The translations under genes and the position numbers were made by a program. The notes beneath the pieces were generated by a model. It saw nothing but the letters and a program-made list of their open reading frames with translations, was not told the origin of the DNA and did not search any database. A DNA stretch of 64,000 nt from an uncultured Clostridia bacterium. GTDB taxonomy: Bacteria > Bacillota > Clostridia > Oscillospirales > Acutalibacteraceae. Position 1 is the stretch's first letter, and the number at the start of each line of letters is the position of its first letter. Of the stretch, positions 33,412 through 42,218 are shown piece after piece. The DNA is taken from contig CALGUK010000049.1 of NCBI GenBank assembly GCA_937920235.1, positions 1 through 64,000 on the forward strand, written 5' to 3'.

Positions 33412-35250
33412 GTGAACGAAAAACTGCATATTCTTCGAGAAAAAGCAATGAAATTACCTCTTACTCCCGGTGTTTATATTATGAAAAATAAGCAGGGCAA
33501 AATAATTTACATCGGTAAGGCAAAAAAACTTAAAAACCGTGTCAGCCAGTATTTCGGTTCACAGAATAAGCATCCCGTTAAAGTGCGTAAAATGGTTGAA
33601 AATGTGGATGATTTTGACTATATTCTCACTGATAGCGAATTTGAGGCGCTTGTGCTTGAGGCAAGTCTTATCAAACAAAATCAGCCAAAATACAATATTC
33701 TTTTAAAAGACGATAAGGGATATAGCTATATCAGGATTACAAATGAACCATACAGGAAAATCTCCGCCGTGTTGCAGAAGGATGATGAAACTGCCGAATA
33801 TATAGGTCCGTTCACCAGTTCATATTCGGTAAAGCAGTCGGTTGACGAGGCAAATAAAATTTTCAGACTTCCGCAGTGTAACAAGTCATTTCCAAGGGAT
33901 TTCAGGAAGGGAAGACCGTGTCTGAATTATCATATAAATCGCTGTATGGGAGTTTGTACCGGAAAAATATCAAAAGAAGAATATGATGAGGCTGTAAATG
34001 ATGCTCTTGATTTTCTGAATGGGGATATATCGAAAATCATAAAGGAATTAAAGAAAAAAATGATAGCCTGTTCAGAAAATCTCGATTTTGAAAATGCAGG
34101 CAAGTTCCGTGACCGGATACGCGCGATTGAGAATATGCAGACAAAACAGAAGGTTGTAACCGAATCGGGAAATTCAATGGATGTTTTTGCCGTTACGGTA
34201 AATGAAACGGATATTTGTATCGCCGTTTTGCGATATGATAAGGGCAGACTTTGCGACAGTGAACACTTCTTCTTTGATTCGGAAAAAATGGTGGAGAATG
34301 TCCGCTGCAATTTCCTTATACAGTATTACGGCATGAACCGTTCAGTACCCGAAAAGATTTATGTTGATGAGGAGTTTGAGGATATGGAGCTTCTCAGACA
34401 GCATCTGACTTTGTTGAGAGGAAAAAAATGTACAATATCCGTTCCTCAGAGGGGTGACGGTCTCAAGCTTGTAAACATGTGCCGCGAAAATGCATACGAA
34501 CAGCTTGCTCAAAAAAAAGGCAGGCAGGCGGTTGAGATAAAGGTTCTTGAGGAGTTGAAAAATATTCTCGGACTTGACAAAACTCCCGAGTATATTGAAT
34601 CCTACGATATTTCCCATACGGGCGGAGAGGATAATGTGGCAGGAATGGTTGTTTTTAAAAACGGCAGACCGCTGAAAAGAGCCTACCGTACTTTCAACAT
34701 AAAGTCATTTACAGGACAGGATGACTACGGCTCAATGCGGGAAGTTCTTTCCAGAAGATTTGACGAGTATTTCAAATTCAGGGAAATCAACTCCGAAGAG
34801 GGCTTCGGAAAACTGCCGGATCTTATTCTTCTTGACGGCGGCAAAGGACAGGTTAATGCCGTAAAAGAGGTTTTTGCAGAAAAAAATATAAATGTTCCGC
34901 TTTTCGGTATGGTCAAGGATTCAAAGCACAAAACCAGAGCGATAACAGGCGACGGCGGTGAAATCTCAATCAATTCCGCAAGAAGTGTTTTCACGCTTGT
35001 ATCGGAAATTCAGGAGGAGGTTCACAGATTTTCTGTCAGCTTCCACCATAAAAAACATACGGCAAGAGGTCTTGAACTATCTCTGACCAAAATTGACGGG
35101 ATAGGAGAGAAAAAAGCCGCAGAACTTTTCAGAAAATTCAGAACAGTAAAAAATATCAAAAATGCAAGCATTGAAGAGCTGGAGCAGGTCAGAGGAATAA
35201 ACAGACAGCTTGCAGAAAAAATTTATGATTTTTATAATTCAGAGGAATAA
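33412..35250 (+). CDS. uvrC: excinuclease ABC subunit C
   Basis: A 612-residue nuclease that makes both cuts in nucleotide excision repair. GIY-YIG domain at the N-terminus (G-V-Y-I-M ... I-I-Y-I-G-K-A), UVR/UvrB-binding helix pair near 200-235 (N-L-D-F-E-N-A-G-K-F-R-D-R-I), RNase H-like domain with D-I-S-H-T-G-G, and terminal helix-hairpin-helix repeats (I-D-G-I-G-E-K-K-A, V-R-G-I-N). GTG 33412 is chosen because GGTGGTGA is well spaced; GTG 33400 and 33403 lie within that site. The leader (33310-33390) is unusually GC-rich. Confidence 0.95.
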   Translation: MNEKLHILREKAMKLPLTPGVYIMKNKQGKIIYIGKAKKLKNRVSQYFGSQNKHPVKVRKMVENVDDFDYILTDSEFEALVLEASLIKQNQPKYNILLKDDKGYSYIRITNEPYRKISAVLQKDDETAEYIGPFTSSYSVKQSVDEANKIFRLPQCNKSFPRDFRKGRPCLNYHINRCMGVCTGKISKEEYDEAVNDALDFLNGDISKIIKELKKKMIACSENLDFENAGKFRDRIRAIENMQTKQKVVTESGNSMDVFAVTVNETDICIAVLRYDKGRLCDSEHFFFDSEKMVENVRCNFLIQYYGMNRSVPEKIYVDEEFEDMELLRQHLTLLRGKKCTISVPQRGDGLKLVNMCRENAYEQLAQKKGRQAVEIKVLEELKNILGLDKTPEYIESYDISHTGGEDNVAGMVVFKNGRPLKRAYRTFNIKSFTGQDDYGSMREVLSRRFDEYFKFREINSEEGFGKLPDLILLDGGKGQVNAVKEVFAEKNINVPLFGMVKDSKHKTRAITGDGGEISINSARSVFTLVSEIQEEVHRFSVSFHHKKHTARGLELSLTKIDGIGEKKAAELFRKFRTVKNIKNASIEELEQVRGINRQLAEKIYDFYNSEE

Positions 35251-35251
35251 T

Positions 35252-35914
35252 ATGATTGATACAATAATTTTTGATTTGGACGGAACTCTTCTCAATACTC
35301 TTGAGGATCTTCGTGACAGCGTGAATTATGCACTTAAAGAACAGTCTCTTCCGCACAGAACACTTGGTGAAATACGTTCGTTTGTGGGTAACGGAATAAA
35401 GTTGCTTGTAGAAAGAGCTGTTCCCGATGAGTTCAGGGGTACGGATGTTGAGAAAAAATGTTTTGATACCTTCTGTGTATATTATAAAGCACATATGGAA
35501 GATAAAACAGCTCCTTACGACGGGATAAACGAGATGCTGTCCACGGTTAAAAAAGCAGGATATAAAACGGCTATAGTAACGAATAAAGCGGATTTTGCAG
35601 CACAGGATTTGTGCAGAAGAATGTTCGGCGACAATATAGACCTTATTGTAGGAAGCACCGATGACAGACCAAATAAGCCTGCTCCCGACGGAGTTTTTTA
35701 TGCCCTTGATAAGATGAACAGCAGTGTTGAGCATACGGTTTTTGTCGGCGACGCCGACACGGACATTCTCACGGCAAAAAATGCAGGACTTGTCTCAATC
35801 GGAGTTCTTTGGGGGTTCCGTGACAGAGAAATAATTGAAAATGAGGGTGCGGAATACATTGTTGAGACGGTAAAAGAGCTTGAAAACCTGCTTATACGAC
35901 TGAAAAACGCGTAA
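35252..35914 (+). CDS. HAD-family phosphatase (phosphoglycolate phosphatase-like)
   Basis: A 220-residue HAD hydrolase with the nucleophile motif F-D-L-D-G-T-L at residues 7-13, a four-helix cap of the Gph/PpaX type (type I cap), motif II V-T-N-K, and acidic motif G-D-A-D-T-D. The substrate may be phosphoglycolate or pyrophosphate and cannot be fixed from sequence. ATG 35252 follows the uvrC stop by one base, and AGAGGAA overlaps the uvrC end, so the two are cotranscribed. Confidence 0.88.
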   Translation: MIDTIIFDLDGTLLNTLEDLRDSVNYALKEQSLPHRTLGEIRSFVGNGIKLLVERAVPDEFRGTDVEKKCFDTFCVYYKAHMEDKTAPYDGINEMLSTVKKAGYKTAIVTNKADFAAQDLCRRMFGDNIDLIVGSTDDRPNKPAPDGVFYALDKMNSSVEHTVFVGDADTDILTAKNAGLVSIGVLWGFRDREIIENEGAEYIVETVKELENLLIRLKNA

Positions 35915-35939
35915 TTTTTCTATATTTTTCATAAAAAAT

Positions 35940-35968
35940 TTGACAAACAGATATAAAAATGCGATAAT
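35940..35968 (+). promoter_or_regulatory. sigma-A promoter of rsmD-coaD
   Basis: TTGACA (35940-35945), a 17-nt spacer and GATAAT (35963-35968), 30 nt before rsmD. Confidence 0.82.
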
Positions 35969-35997
35969 AATATGTATTGAAAAAACGGAGTGAATTT

Positions 35998-36537
35998 ATG
36001 AGAGTAATAACAGGCGAGGCGAGGGGAAGAAAACTTGTCACCCTTGAGGGCGATGATGTTCGCCCGACAACCGACAGAGTCAAGGAAAGTATTTTTAATA
36101 TTATTCAGTTTGATGTCGAGGGTGCATATGTGCTTGACTTGTTTGCCGGTTCCGGACAGCTTGGCATAGAGGCTCTCAGCCGTGGTGCAAAGCACTGCAC
36201 TTTTGTTGATTCTTCAGCGCGTTCAATTGAGGTTGTCAAGCAGAATTTGAAAACCGTCGGCTTTGAAAAGAGAGCATCCGTTTTTTGCGGTGACGGTAAA
36301 ATGTATATAACGCTGAGCCGTGACAGGTTTGACATTGCTTTGCTTGATCCGCCGTACAATAAAAAAATAATTGACAGTGTTATTGAGGCGGTCTCAGAAA
36401 AAATGACCGATAACGGTATCATACTTTGCGAAAGTGAACTGAAAGAAATGCTACCCGAGTCGGCAGGAGAGTTTACAGTATATCGTGAGTATAAGTACGG
36501 TAAAATTAAAATTACCGCATACAGAAAGAATAAGTGA
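35998..36537 (+). CDS. rsmD: 16S rRNA (guanine-966-N2)-methyltransferase
   Basis: A 179-residue SAM methyltransferase. M-R-V-I-T-G-E-A-R-G-R and R-P-T-T-D-R-V-K-E-S are RsmD marks. D-L-F-A-G-S-G-Q-L-G is the SAM site and L-L-D-P-P-Y is the catalytic N-x/D-P-P-Y motif. Start ATG 35998 has CGGAGTG upstream. It sits 4 nt before coaD, the conserved pairing. Confidence 0.95.
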   Translation: MRVITGEARGRKLVTLEGDDVRPTTDRVKESIFNIIQFDVEGAYVLDLFAGSGQLGIEALSRGAKHCTFVDSSARSIEVVKQNLKTVGFEKRASVFCGDGKMYITLSRDRFDIALLDPPYNKKIIDSVIEAVSEKMTDNGIILCESELKEMLPESAGEFTVYREYKYGKIKITAYRKNK

Positions 36538-36541
36538 AAAT

Positions 36542-37033
36542 ATGAAAACTGTAATATGCCCGGGTAGTTTTGACCCGGTTACGAACGGACATCTCGATAT
36601 TATCAGCCGAAGCTCAGCACTTTTTGATAAGGTTATCGTTGTTGTAATGAAAAATCCGTCAAAAACAAATTTTTGCTTTTCTCCTGAGGAGCGTGCAGAG
36701 CTTATCCGCAGATGTACCAAGGATTTTTCCAATGTTGAGGTTGATACCTATGAAGGCTTGTTGGCCGAATATGCACGGCTGAAGGGTGCGGTCGCCATTG
36801 TGAAGGGACTGCGTGCCGTGTCGGATTTTGAATATGAATTTCAGCAGGCGCAGATGAATAAAAAACTCAACAGTGAGCTTGAGACCATATTTATCAATAC
36901 AAGAGTTGAAAATTTGTATCTGAGCTCAAGTGCGGTCAAACAGATTTGCGAATTAGGAGGGGACATAAGCCATTTTGTGCCCGAAATAATTTGTGAAGAT
37001 ATAGTAAAAAGAATTAAAATGAGGTGCGAGTAA
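36542..37033 (+). CDS. coaD: phosphopantetheine adenylyltransferase
   Basis: A 163-residue nucleotidyltransferase catalysing the fourth step of coenzyme A synthesis. C-P-G-S-F-D-P-V-T-N-G-H-L-D holds the T/H-x-G-H site, K-G-L-R follows near residue 88, and S-S-S-A-V-K is the second ATP motif. The length is standard. It directly adjoins rsmD upstream and the coiled-coil gene downstream (stop and start adjacent). Confidence 0.96.
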   Translation: MKTVICPGSFDPVTNGHLDIISRSSALFDKVIVVVMKNPSKTNFCFSPEERAELIRRCTKDFSNVEVDTYEGLLAEYARLKGAVAIVKGLRAVSDFEYEFQQAQMNKKLNSELETIFINTRVENLYLSSSAVKQICELGGDISHFVPEIICEDIVKRIKMRCE

Positions 37034-37567
37034 ATGACAATAGAAAACTTACTTGAAGAGATCGAAACAATACTTGAGGAAGGCAAAACAGTACCATTTA
37101 CATCAAATCTTCTTGTTGATGCTCAGGCTATCAAAACTGCTATTGAGGACATCAGACTCAATATGCCCGAGGAGCTTATGCAGGCAAGAAAAATTGCTTC
37201 AGAGAGAAAAGAAATACTCACGGGTGCGCAGGATAATGCTGATAAGATTATCGAGCAGGCACATCTGAGAGCAAAAGAAATCATCTCGGAGGATGAAATC
37301 ACAAGAGGTGCTGAGATGCAGGCTGAAGAAATTGTTCAGCAGGCCCGTCAGAAAGCAAACGAAATTATTGAACAGGCAAGAGCTTCCGCAACCGAGCTTA
37401 CCGAGCAGGCAAGAAACTGGTCAAAGGATATGCGACAGAGCGCAAGCGAATATGTTGAAAGCATCGTAGCCGTTGCCGATGAAACTCTGACAAATTCCGT
37501 TAACGAAATCCGTCGCGCACGTCAGCATCTTAAAGCAGCTTCTCAGTCAAAAAGAGTAGACGAATAA
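37034..37567 (+). CDS. coiled-coil protein, ATPase-subunit-H-like
   Basis: A 177-residue, fully hydrophilic helical protein. Residues about 45-165 are a long Ala/Glu/Gln/Arg-rich coiled coil with an 11-residue-like rhythm around E-I-I-E-Q-A and E-E-I-V-Q-Q-A, reminiscent of V-type ATPase stator subunits and DivIVA-like proteins. No catalytic motif is present. It begins immediately after coaD. A structural or polar-scaffold role is only a guess. Confidence 0.75.
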   Translation: MTIENLLEEIETILEEGKTVPFTSNLLVDAQAIKTAIEDIRLNMPEELMQARKIASERKEILTGAQDNADKIIEQAHLRAKEIISEDEITRGAEMQAEEIVQQARQKANEIIEQARASATELTEQARNWSKDMRQSASEYVESIVAVADETLTNSVNEIRRARQHLKAASQSKRVDE

Positions 37568-37634
37568 TTTAATATTATAAATTTTCACCTCGGCGCATAT
37601 TTATTTATATAAAATGTGTTCGAGGTGTTAGTAT

Positions 37635-38105
37635 ATGTTCGTGTATTCGGTAAAGTCGGGCCATATCAAAACCGTCTTTCTTGTAATGTTTGCGGTGATA
37701 ACCGTCATTTCTCTGGCGGTACTGTCAAAAGAAAGCAGCAGTACATCGGCGGACGGTGAGCAGGTTTTTACTGCTGCTGATAATACTCAAAGACTTTCAT
37801 TCATTTCAAATTACGGATGGGAGGTCGATGAGGAGGCTGTTGAGGTGAAAGAGGTTGTTATACCTGAGGAGCTTGATGATACATATACGGCATATAATGA
37901 AATTCAGAAGTCACAGGGGTTTGATCTGACGCTTTATGCTGGAAGAAGAGTTAAACGCTGGACTTATATAATAAATAATTATGAGGGATACGAGAACCGT
38001 GACTGTATCCGTATAAACATCCTTGTCTGTGACGATATCATTATCGGCGGAGATGTTTGTTCGGTTGAACTTGACGGATTTATGCACGGGTTTTCTCCGT
38101 CGTGA
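37635..38105 (+). CDS. membrane-anchored DUF4830-like protein
   Basis: A 156-residue protein with a membrane helix at about 13-31 and an extracytoplasmic domain. The motifs F-I-S-N-Y-G-W-E-V, E-V-V-I-P, Y-N-E-I-Q-K-S-Q-G-F-D-L, G-R-R-V-K-R-W-T-Y and I-I-G-G-D-V-C-S-V match what I know of DUF4830. The function is unknown. Its last bases (GTGA) touch the following pseudouridine synthase, so the two are translated together. Confidence 0.75.
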   Translation: MFVYSVKSGHIKTVFLVMFAVITVISLAVLSKESSSTSADGEQVFTAADNTQRLSFISNYGWEVDEEAVEVKEVVIPEELDDTYTAYNEIQKSQGFDLTLYAGRRVKRWTYIINNYEGYENRDCIRINILVCDDIIIGGDVCSVELDGFMHGFSPS

Positions 38106-38113
38106 CAATTAAT

Positions 38114-38821
38114 ATGGAAAGACTTGACAAATTACTTGCATCCCAGGGCTCGTTATCCCGCCGAGATGTAAAGGAAATGATTAAAAATGGCAGAATATCA
38201 CTTAACGGTACGGTTGTTAAAGACAGTGCCATCAAAATCGACGAAAACAACGACACCTTGATGATGGACGGTGTTGAGATTGTATTAAAAAAGCATATTT
38301 ATATAATGATGAATAAGCCTCAGGGTGTGGTTTCAGCAAGTGAGGGCGAAAAGGAAAAAACAGTGGTTGATCTTGTCCCCGAAAATCTGTATCGCAAGGG
38401 ACTTTTTCCTGCCGGCAGGCTTGATAAGGACACAACGGGGTTTGTACTGCTGACAGATGACGGTGATTTTGCCCACAGGATTTTGTCGCCCAAAAAGCAT
38501 ATATTCAAAACCTATATAGCAACTCTCGAGCACCCGCTTACAGACGAGGCGGAGACTATGCTCGAAAACGGCATAACCCTTGCAGACGGGACACAGCTTA
38601 AAGAGGCACGTGTTGAAATCATCGGCGCGGACAAGTCTGTTGTAAAGATAATGATATGCGAGGGTAAATACCATCAGGTGAAAAGAATGTTTGCCGCAAC
38701 AGGTAATAAGGTGATGTCATTGCACAGGTCAAGGATGGGCGGACTTTCCCTTGATGAGACTCTTTCGCCCGGGGAGTGTCGCGAAATCACGGCAGAAGAG
38801 CTGAAAAAAATCGTCGGTTAA
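38114..38821 (+). CDS. RsuA/RluB-family rRNA pseudouridine synthase
   Basis: A 235-residue enzyme: an N-terminal S4 RNA-binding domain (M-E-R-L-D-K-L-L-A-S), then a catalytic domain with G-R-L-D-K-D-T-T-G, whose Asp is the nucleophile. The short size and the spacing fit RsuA (16S U516), but RluB/RluF relatives are not ruled out. ATG 38114 gives the canonical N-terminus; GTG 38102 overlaps the upstream stop. Neither has a clear ribosome binding site. Confidence 0.88.
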   Translation: MERLDKLLASQGSLSRRDVKEMIKNGRISLNGTVVKDSAIKIDENNDTLMMDGVEIVLKKHIYIMMNKPQGVVSASEGEKEKTVVDLVPENLYRKGLFPAGRLDKDTTGFVLLTDDGDFAHRILSPKKHIFKTYIATLEHPLTDEAETMLENGITLADGTQLKEARVEIIGADKSVVKIMICEGKYHQVKRMFAATGNKVMSLHRSRMGGLSLDETLSPGECREITAEELKKIVG

Positions 38822-38949
38822 AATATATTAGTCATTTTTAACAAAGAAAAATCAAGTTAAAAAACGTCTAAAATGCGTGTATTTACCAAAAAATTTTTGT
38901 TTTTTTGTGTAAAATGTTTGAAAAAAAGCAAAAAATATCAAAATTTTAC

Positions 38950-38978
38950 TTGCCAAAATCTCTTTTATTGTGTAAAAT
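38950..38978 (+). promoter_or_regulatory. sigma-A promoter of the PucR-type regulator
   Basis: TTGCCA (38950-38955), a 17-nt spacer and TAAAAT (38973-38978). The preceding AT-rich gap (38822-38949) shows nothing else. Confidence 0.72.
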
Positions 38979-39023
38979 ACATAGTGTTGCAATAGTGAAT
39001 TTGTATAAAGGGTGGTTATAACA

Positions 39024-40109
39024 ATGTCAAACAGATTGTTTCAAGGCATCGTTCATCAGATGACGGAGGTTATTGAACGCGCATTTGGTGTAATTGATGA
39101 GACCGGCACTGTTATTTCGTGCAGCGAGTTGGGACGCATCGGCGAGGTGCAGTCAAACGCTGTGTCTGAAGTTCTTTTATCTTCTGAAAATAAAGTGGTG
39201 GACGGATATACTTACAAAGCCTTCGGCGGACATATGCATCCTGAATATGCGGTGTTTGTTGAAGGAGAGGATGAGATTGCTGACAGATATGTGGGTGTAC
39301 TTTCTGTTTCTCTTTCCACAATCAAACAATATTATGACGAAAAATACGACCGCGGTAATTTTATAAAGAATGTTATTCTTGACAATATCCTTCCGGGCGA
39401 TATTTATATTAAAGCGAGAGAGCTTCATTTCAGTAATGATGTTACGAGAGTAGTTCTTCTTATAAGAATTACGGATAAAAACGATGTTTCTGTTTTTGAT
39501 GTTATTCAGGATCTTTTCCCGGATAAGTCAAAAGATTTTGTTATCAATATCAATGAAACCGATATTGCACTTGTCAAGGAAGTTAAGAGCAATATTGAAA
39601 CAAAAGATCTTGAAAAGCTTGCCCGTTCAATTGCAGACTCACTCGGAACAGAGTACTATACTCATGTTCTTGTCGGTATCGGTACGGCGATTGACAGCAT
39701 AAAAGATCTTGCACGCTCATTCCGTGAGGCCCAGGTTTCACTTGAGGTTGGTAAGGTGTTTGATACCGAGAAAACAATTGTAAGCTATGATAATCTCGGC
39801 ATTGCAAGACTCATTTATCAGCTTCCCACAACTCTTTGCGAAATGTTTCTCCGCGAAATCTTTAAGCGAGGTTCAATCGAAAGCCTTGATCATGAGACTC
39901 TTTTCACTATACAGAAATTCTTTGAAAACAACCTTAATGTATCTGAGACATCAAGAAAACTCTTCGTTCACAGAAACACGCTTGTCTACCGACTTGAAAA
40001 AATCAAGAAGCTTACAGGACTTGATCTTCGTGAATTTGATGATGCAATCGTCTTTAAAGTCGCTCTTATGGTTAAGAAGTATCTTGATGCAAATCCGATC
40101 AAATACTAA
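39024..40109 (+). CDS. PucR/CdaR-family transcriptional regulator
   Basis: A 361-residue regulator. The N-terminal third is a sensory region without known motif, the middle is a CdaR-type GGDEF-like domain (L-V-G-I-G-T-A-I-D-S-I-K-D-L-A-R-S-F-R-E-A), and the C-terminus is the PucR helix-turn-helix (N-L-N-V-S-E-T-S-R-K-L-F-V-H-R-N-T-L-V-Y-R-L-type spacing). ATG 39024 has AAAGGGTGG upstream. It precedes ftsEX but is cut off from it by a terminator and a new promoter, so a role in division is not implied. Confidence 0.88.
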   Translation: MSNRLFQGIVHQMTEVIERAFGVIDETGTVISCSELGRIGEVQSNAVSEVLLSSENKVVDGYTYKAFGGHMHPEYAVFVEGEDEIADRYVGVLSVSLSTIKQYYDEKYDRGNFIKNVILDNILPGDIYIKARELHFSNDVTRVVLLIRITDKNDVSVFDVIQDLFPDKSKDFVININETDIALVKEVKSNIETKDLEKLARSIADSLGTEYYTHVLVGIGTAIDSIKDLARSFREAQVSLEVGKVFDTEKTIVSYDNLGIARLIYQLPTTLCEMFLREIFKRGSIESLDHETLFTIQKFFENNLNVSETSRKLFVHRNTLVYRLEKIKKLTGLDLREFDDAIVFKVALMVKKYLDANPIKY

Positions 40110-40125
40110 AGGATATTCACAATTT

Positions 40126-40156
40126 ATAGCGGGGCAGCACCTCGCTATATTTTTTG
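40126..40156 (+). terminator. intrinsic terminator after the PucR-type regulator
   Basis: ATAGCGGGG (40126-40134) pairs with CCTCGCTAT (40140-40148), one G-U, 5-nt loop, then ATTTTTTG. Confidence 0.88.
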
Positions 40157-40227
40157 TTTAAATATAATAATATCAGCGTATAATTTTGTGCAAAGTGACG
40201 ATAAATGTAAACATTTATTAAAACCCC

Positions 40228-40255
40228 TTACAAACACAACATTTTGTGGTATAAT
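40228..40255 (+). promoter_or_regulatory. extended -10 promoter of ftsEX operon
   Basis: TTACAA (40228-40233), a 16-nt spacer and TATAAT (40250-40255) with TGG before it. The leader to ftsE is about 80 nt. Confidence 0.78.
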
Positions 40256-40341
40256 AGAAACCAACAATGACTATTATGTGTTATTGTTTCTAATTTTCGG
40301 CAAATTTCGTCAACTATTACATAAAGGATAAGGTGCATATT

Positions 40342-41316
40342 GTGATTGAATTCAAACATGTTTCAAAAACATATGAAAACGGTACGAATGCTCTGCGTGA
40401 TGTTTCAATAAAAATTGAAGATGGTGAATTTGTATTTATCGTCGGCTCATCGGGTGCGGGCAAAAGTACCTTTTTGAAAATTATAATGCGTGAACAGGTC
40501 GCAAACAGCGGCTCTGTAATTATTAACAACTATAATCTTAACAAATTAAAGAAAAAGGATATTCCGAAATTCCGCAGAACAATGGGAATTGTTTTTCAGG
40601 ATTTCCGTCTTATTCCCAATATGACAGTATATGATAACGTGGCATTTGCTATGCGTGTTATCGGTGCAAAGGAAAAGGATATCCGCAAGAGAGTTCCTTA
40701 TGTCCTCAGTCTTGTGGGCCTTACCTCAAAGGCAAGACAGCTTCCGACACAGCTTTCCGGCGGTGAGCAGCAAAGAGTTGCTCTTGCACGTGCTCTCGTC
40801 AATAATGCAGGAATTATTATTGCGGATGAGCCGACGGGTAATATCGACCCTGAAATGTCATACGAGATTGTTGACTTGCTTAATCATATCAATGCTAACG
40901 GAACAACGGTTGTTATGGTAACACATGAGCACGAGCTTGTGCGACGCTTTAATCACCGAGTTATAACTATAAATCAGGGTGAGGTTGTTTCGGATACGGG
41001 TGCAAAACCCGCTGTTGCCGAAGCTATTGCCGCAAATGAAGAAACTATATATTATGAAACACAGGCCGAGCTTAAAGAGGCTGTGGAGCAGGAACTTCAG
41101 GAAACTGTTGACCATATGCGTGAAGAAGTAATCAGTTCGCTTCTTGAGCTTGATGAAGAGGATAACACCTCTCCGTCATTCTACGCACAGCCCAACAGCG
41201 ATGAAGAGCTTGAGGATTTTATGAAAACTTACGGTGTGGATAATTCTGACATTACATCGCAGGAAGTCGATTACTCCGCATATCTTGATGATAAGAACGG
41301 AGGTGACGCTCAGTGA
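40342..41316 (+). CDS. ftsE: cell division ATP-binding protein FtsE with acidic C-terminal extension
   Basis: A 324-residue ABC ATPase that powers FtsX to switch on a peptidoglycan hydrolase. Walker A G-S-S-G-A-G-K-S-T, signature L-S-G-G-E-Q-Q-R and Walker B I-I-I-A-D-E-P-T-G are intact. The typical protein ends near residue 230. This one carries about 95 more residues, rich in Glu/Asp with little hydrophobic content. GTG 40342 has AAGGTG upstream. It overlaps ftsX by 4 nt. Confidence 0.94.
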   Translation: MIEFKHVSKTYENGTNALRDVSIKIEDGEFVFIVGSSGAGKSTFLKIIMREQVANSGSVIINNYNLNKLKKKDIPKFRRTMGIVFQDFRLIPNMTVYDNVAFAMRVIGAKEKDIRKRVPYVLSLVGLTSKARQLPTQLSGGEQQRVALARALVNNAGIIIADEPTGNIDPEMSYEIVDLLNHINANGTTVVMVTHEHELVRRFNHRVITINQGEVVSDTGAKPAVAEAIAANEETIYYETQAELKEAVEQELQETVDHMREEVISSLLELDEEDNTSPSFYAQPNSDEELEDFMKTYGVDNSDITSQEVDYSAYLDDKNGGDAQ

Positions 41317-42218
41317 AAGGTGCAAGCTTAGGTTATCTTACAAAAGAAGGATTTCGTAATGTCTGGGTTAACAGACTGATGTCATTGGCGTCAATTACCG
41401 TGCTTATGGCCTGTCTTGTCATCATCGGTCTCGGTTCAATGCTTTTCTTCAATATCAATGCTCTCCTTGATAAAATCGAAAGTCAGAACGTCATAATGGT
41501 TTATATTGAAGACGGAACAACGGACGCGGAAATCGAAAAGATGAGTCAGGAAATATACTCGCTCGGAAACATTCAGGATTGTATCTTTGTTTCAAAGGAA
41601 GAAGCCTTTGAAAACAGCAAGGAAGAAATGGGTGCCGATGCTGCTCTGCTCGAGGGAATGGAAAACCCGATGCCCGACGGATATAAAGTTGTTGTTGAGG
41701 ATATGACCCTTTTCAAGCAGACGGTTTCCGGTCTGAACGGACTCGATAATATCGAATTAGTCCGTGAGAACAGCGATATAGCGGATAAACTTATTGATAT
41801 ACGCCACGCAGTTACGGTTGTAATTGCAGGTATGGTTATACTCCTCTTTGTCGTTTCTCTGTTTATAATTGCGAATACAATCAGAATCACAATGTTCTCA
41901 AGAAAACTTGAAATAAGTATTATGAAAGCGGTCGGAGCTACCAACTGGTTCATACGCTGGCCGTTTATGGTCGAGGGCGTGATAATCGGTGTTATTTCAA
42001 GCATCGTATCATTCGGAGTGCTCGCAGGACTTTATCAGGGTGTCTCATATGTGTTCAGCGATTTGATGATGTTGTTTGAACCCGTTGCATTCGGTCAGTA
42101 TGCAGGGTACATTCTTCTTATCTTTGCGGTAATCGGTATTTTCACCGGTTCTGTCGGAAGCCTTATTTCTATGGGCAGATATCTTAAGGAACAGGGGAGT
42201 GTTGTAAGTGAAGATTAG
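41313..42218 (+). CDS. ftsX: cell division permease-like protein FtsX
   Basis: A 301-residue membrane protein with four helices: one near 24-45, a large extracytoplasmic loop (about 50-165), and three more after 170. The N-terminal segment L-T-K-E-G-F-R-N-V-W-x-N-R and the S-I-M-K-A-V-G-A-T-N-W-F-I-R-W-P-F coupling region are FtsX marks. The extracytoplasmic loop should bind the M23 hydrolase encoded next. The start is GTG overlapping the ftsE stop (GTGA). Its end overlaps the hydrolase start by 11 nt. Confidence 0.95.
   Translation: MKGASLGYLTKEGFRNVWVNRLMSLASITVLMACLVIIGLGSMLFFNINALLDKIESQNVIMVYIEDGTTDAEIEKMSQEIYSLGNIQDCIFVSKEEAFENSKEEMGADAALLEGMENPMPDGYKVVVEDMTLFKQTVSGLNGLDNIELVRENSDIADKLIDIRHAVTVVIAGMVILLFVVSLFIIANTIRITMFSRKLEISIMKAVGATNWFIRWPFMVEGVIIGVISSIVSFGVLAGLYQGVSYVFSDLMMLFEPVAFGQYAGYILLIFAVIGIFTGSVGSLISMGRYLKEQGSVVSED

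Noticed and set aside
36485..36541. Upstream start for CoaD at 36485.
   Set aside because: This stretch is the 3' end of rsmD in another frame; ATG 36542 gives the family N-terminus with the nucleotide-binding loop in the right place.
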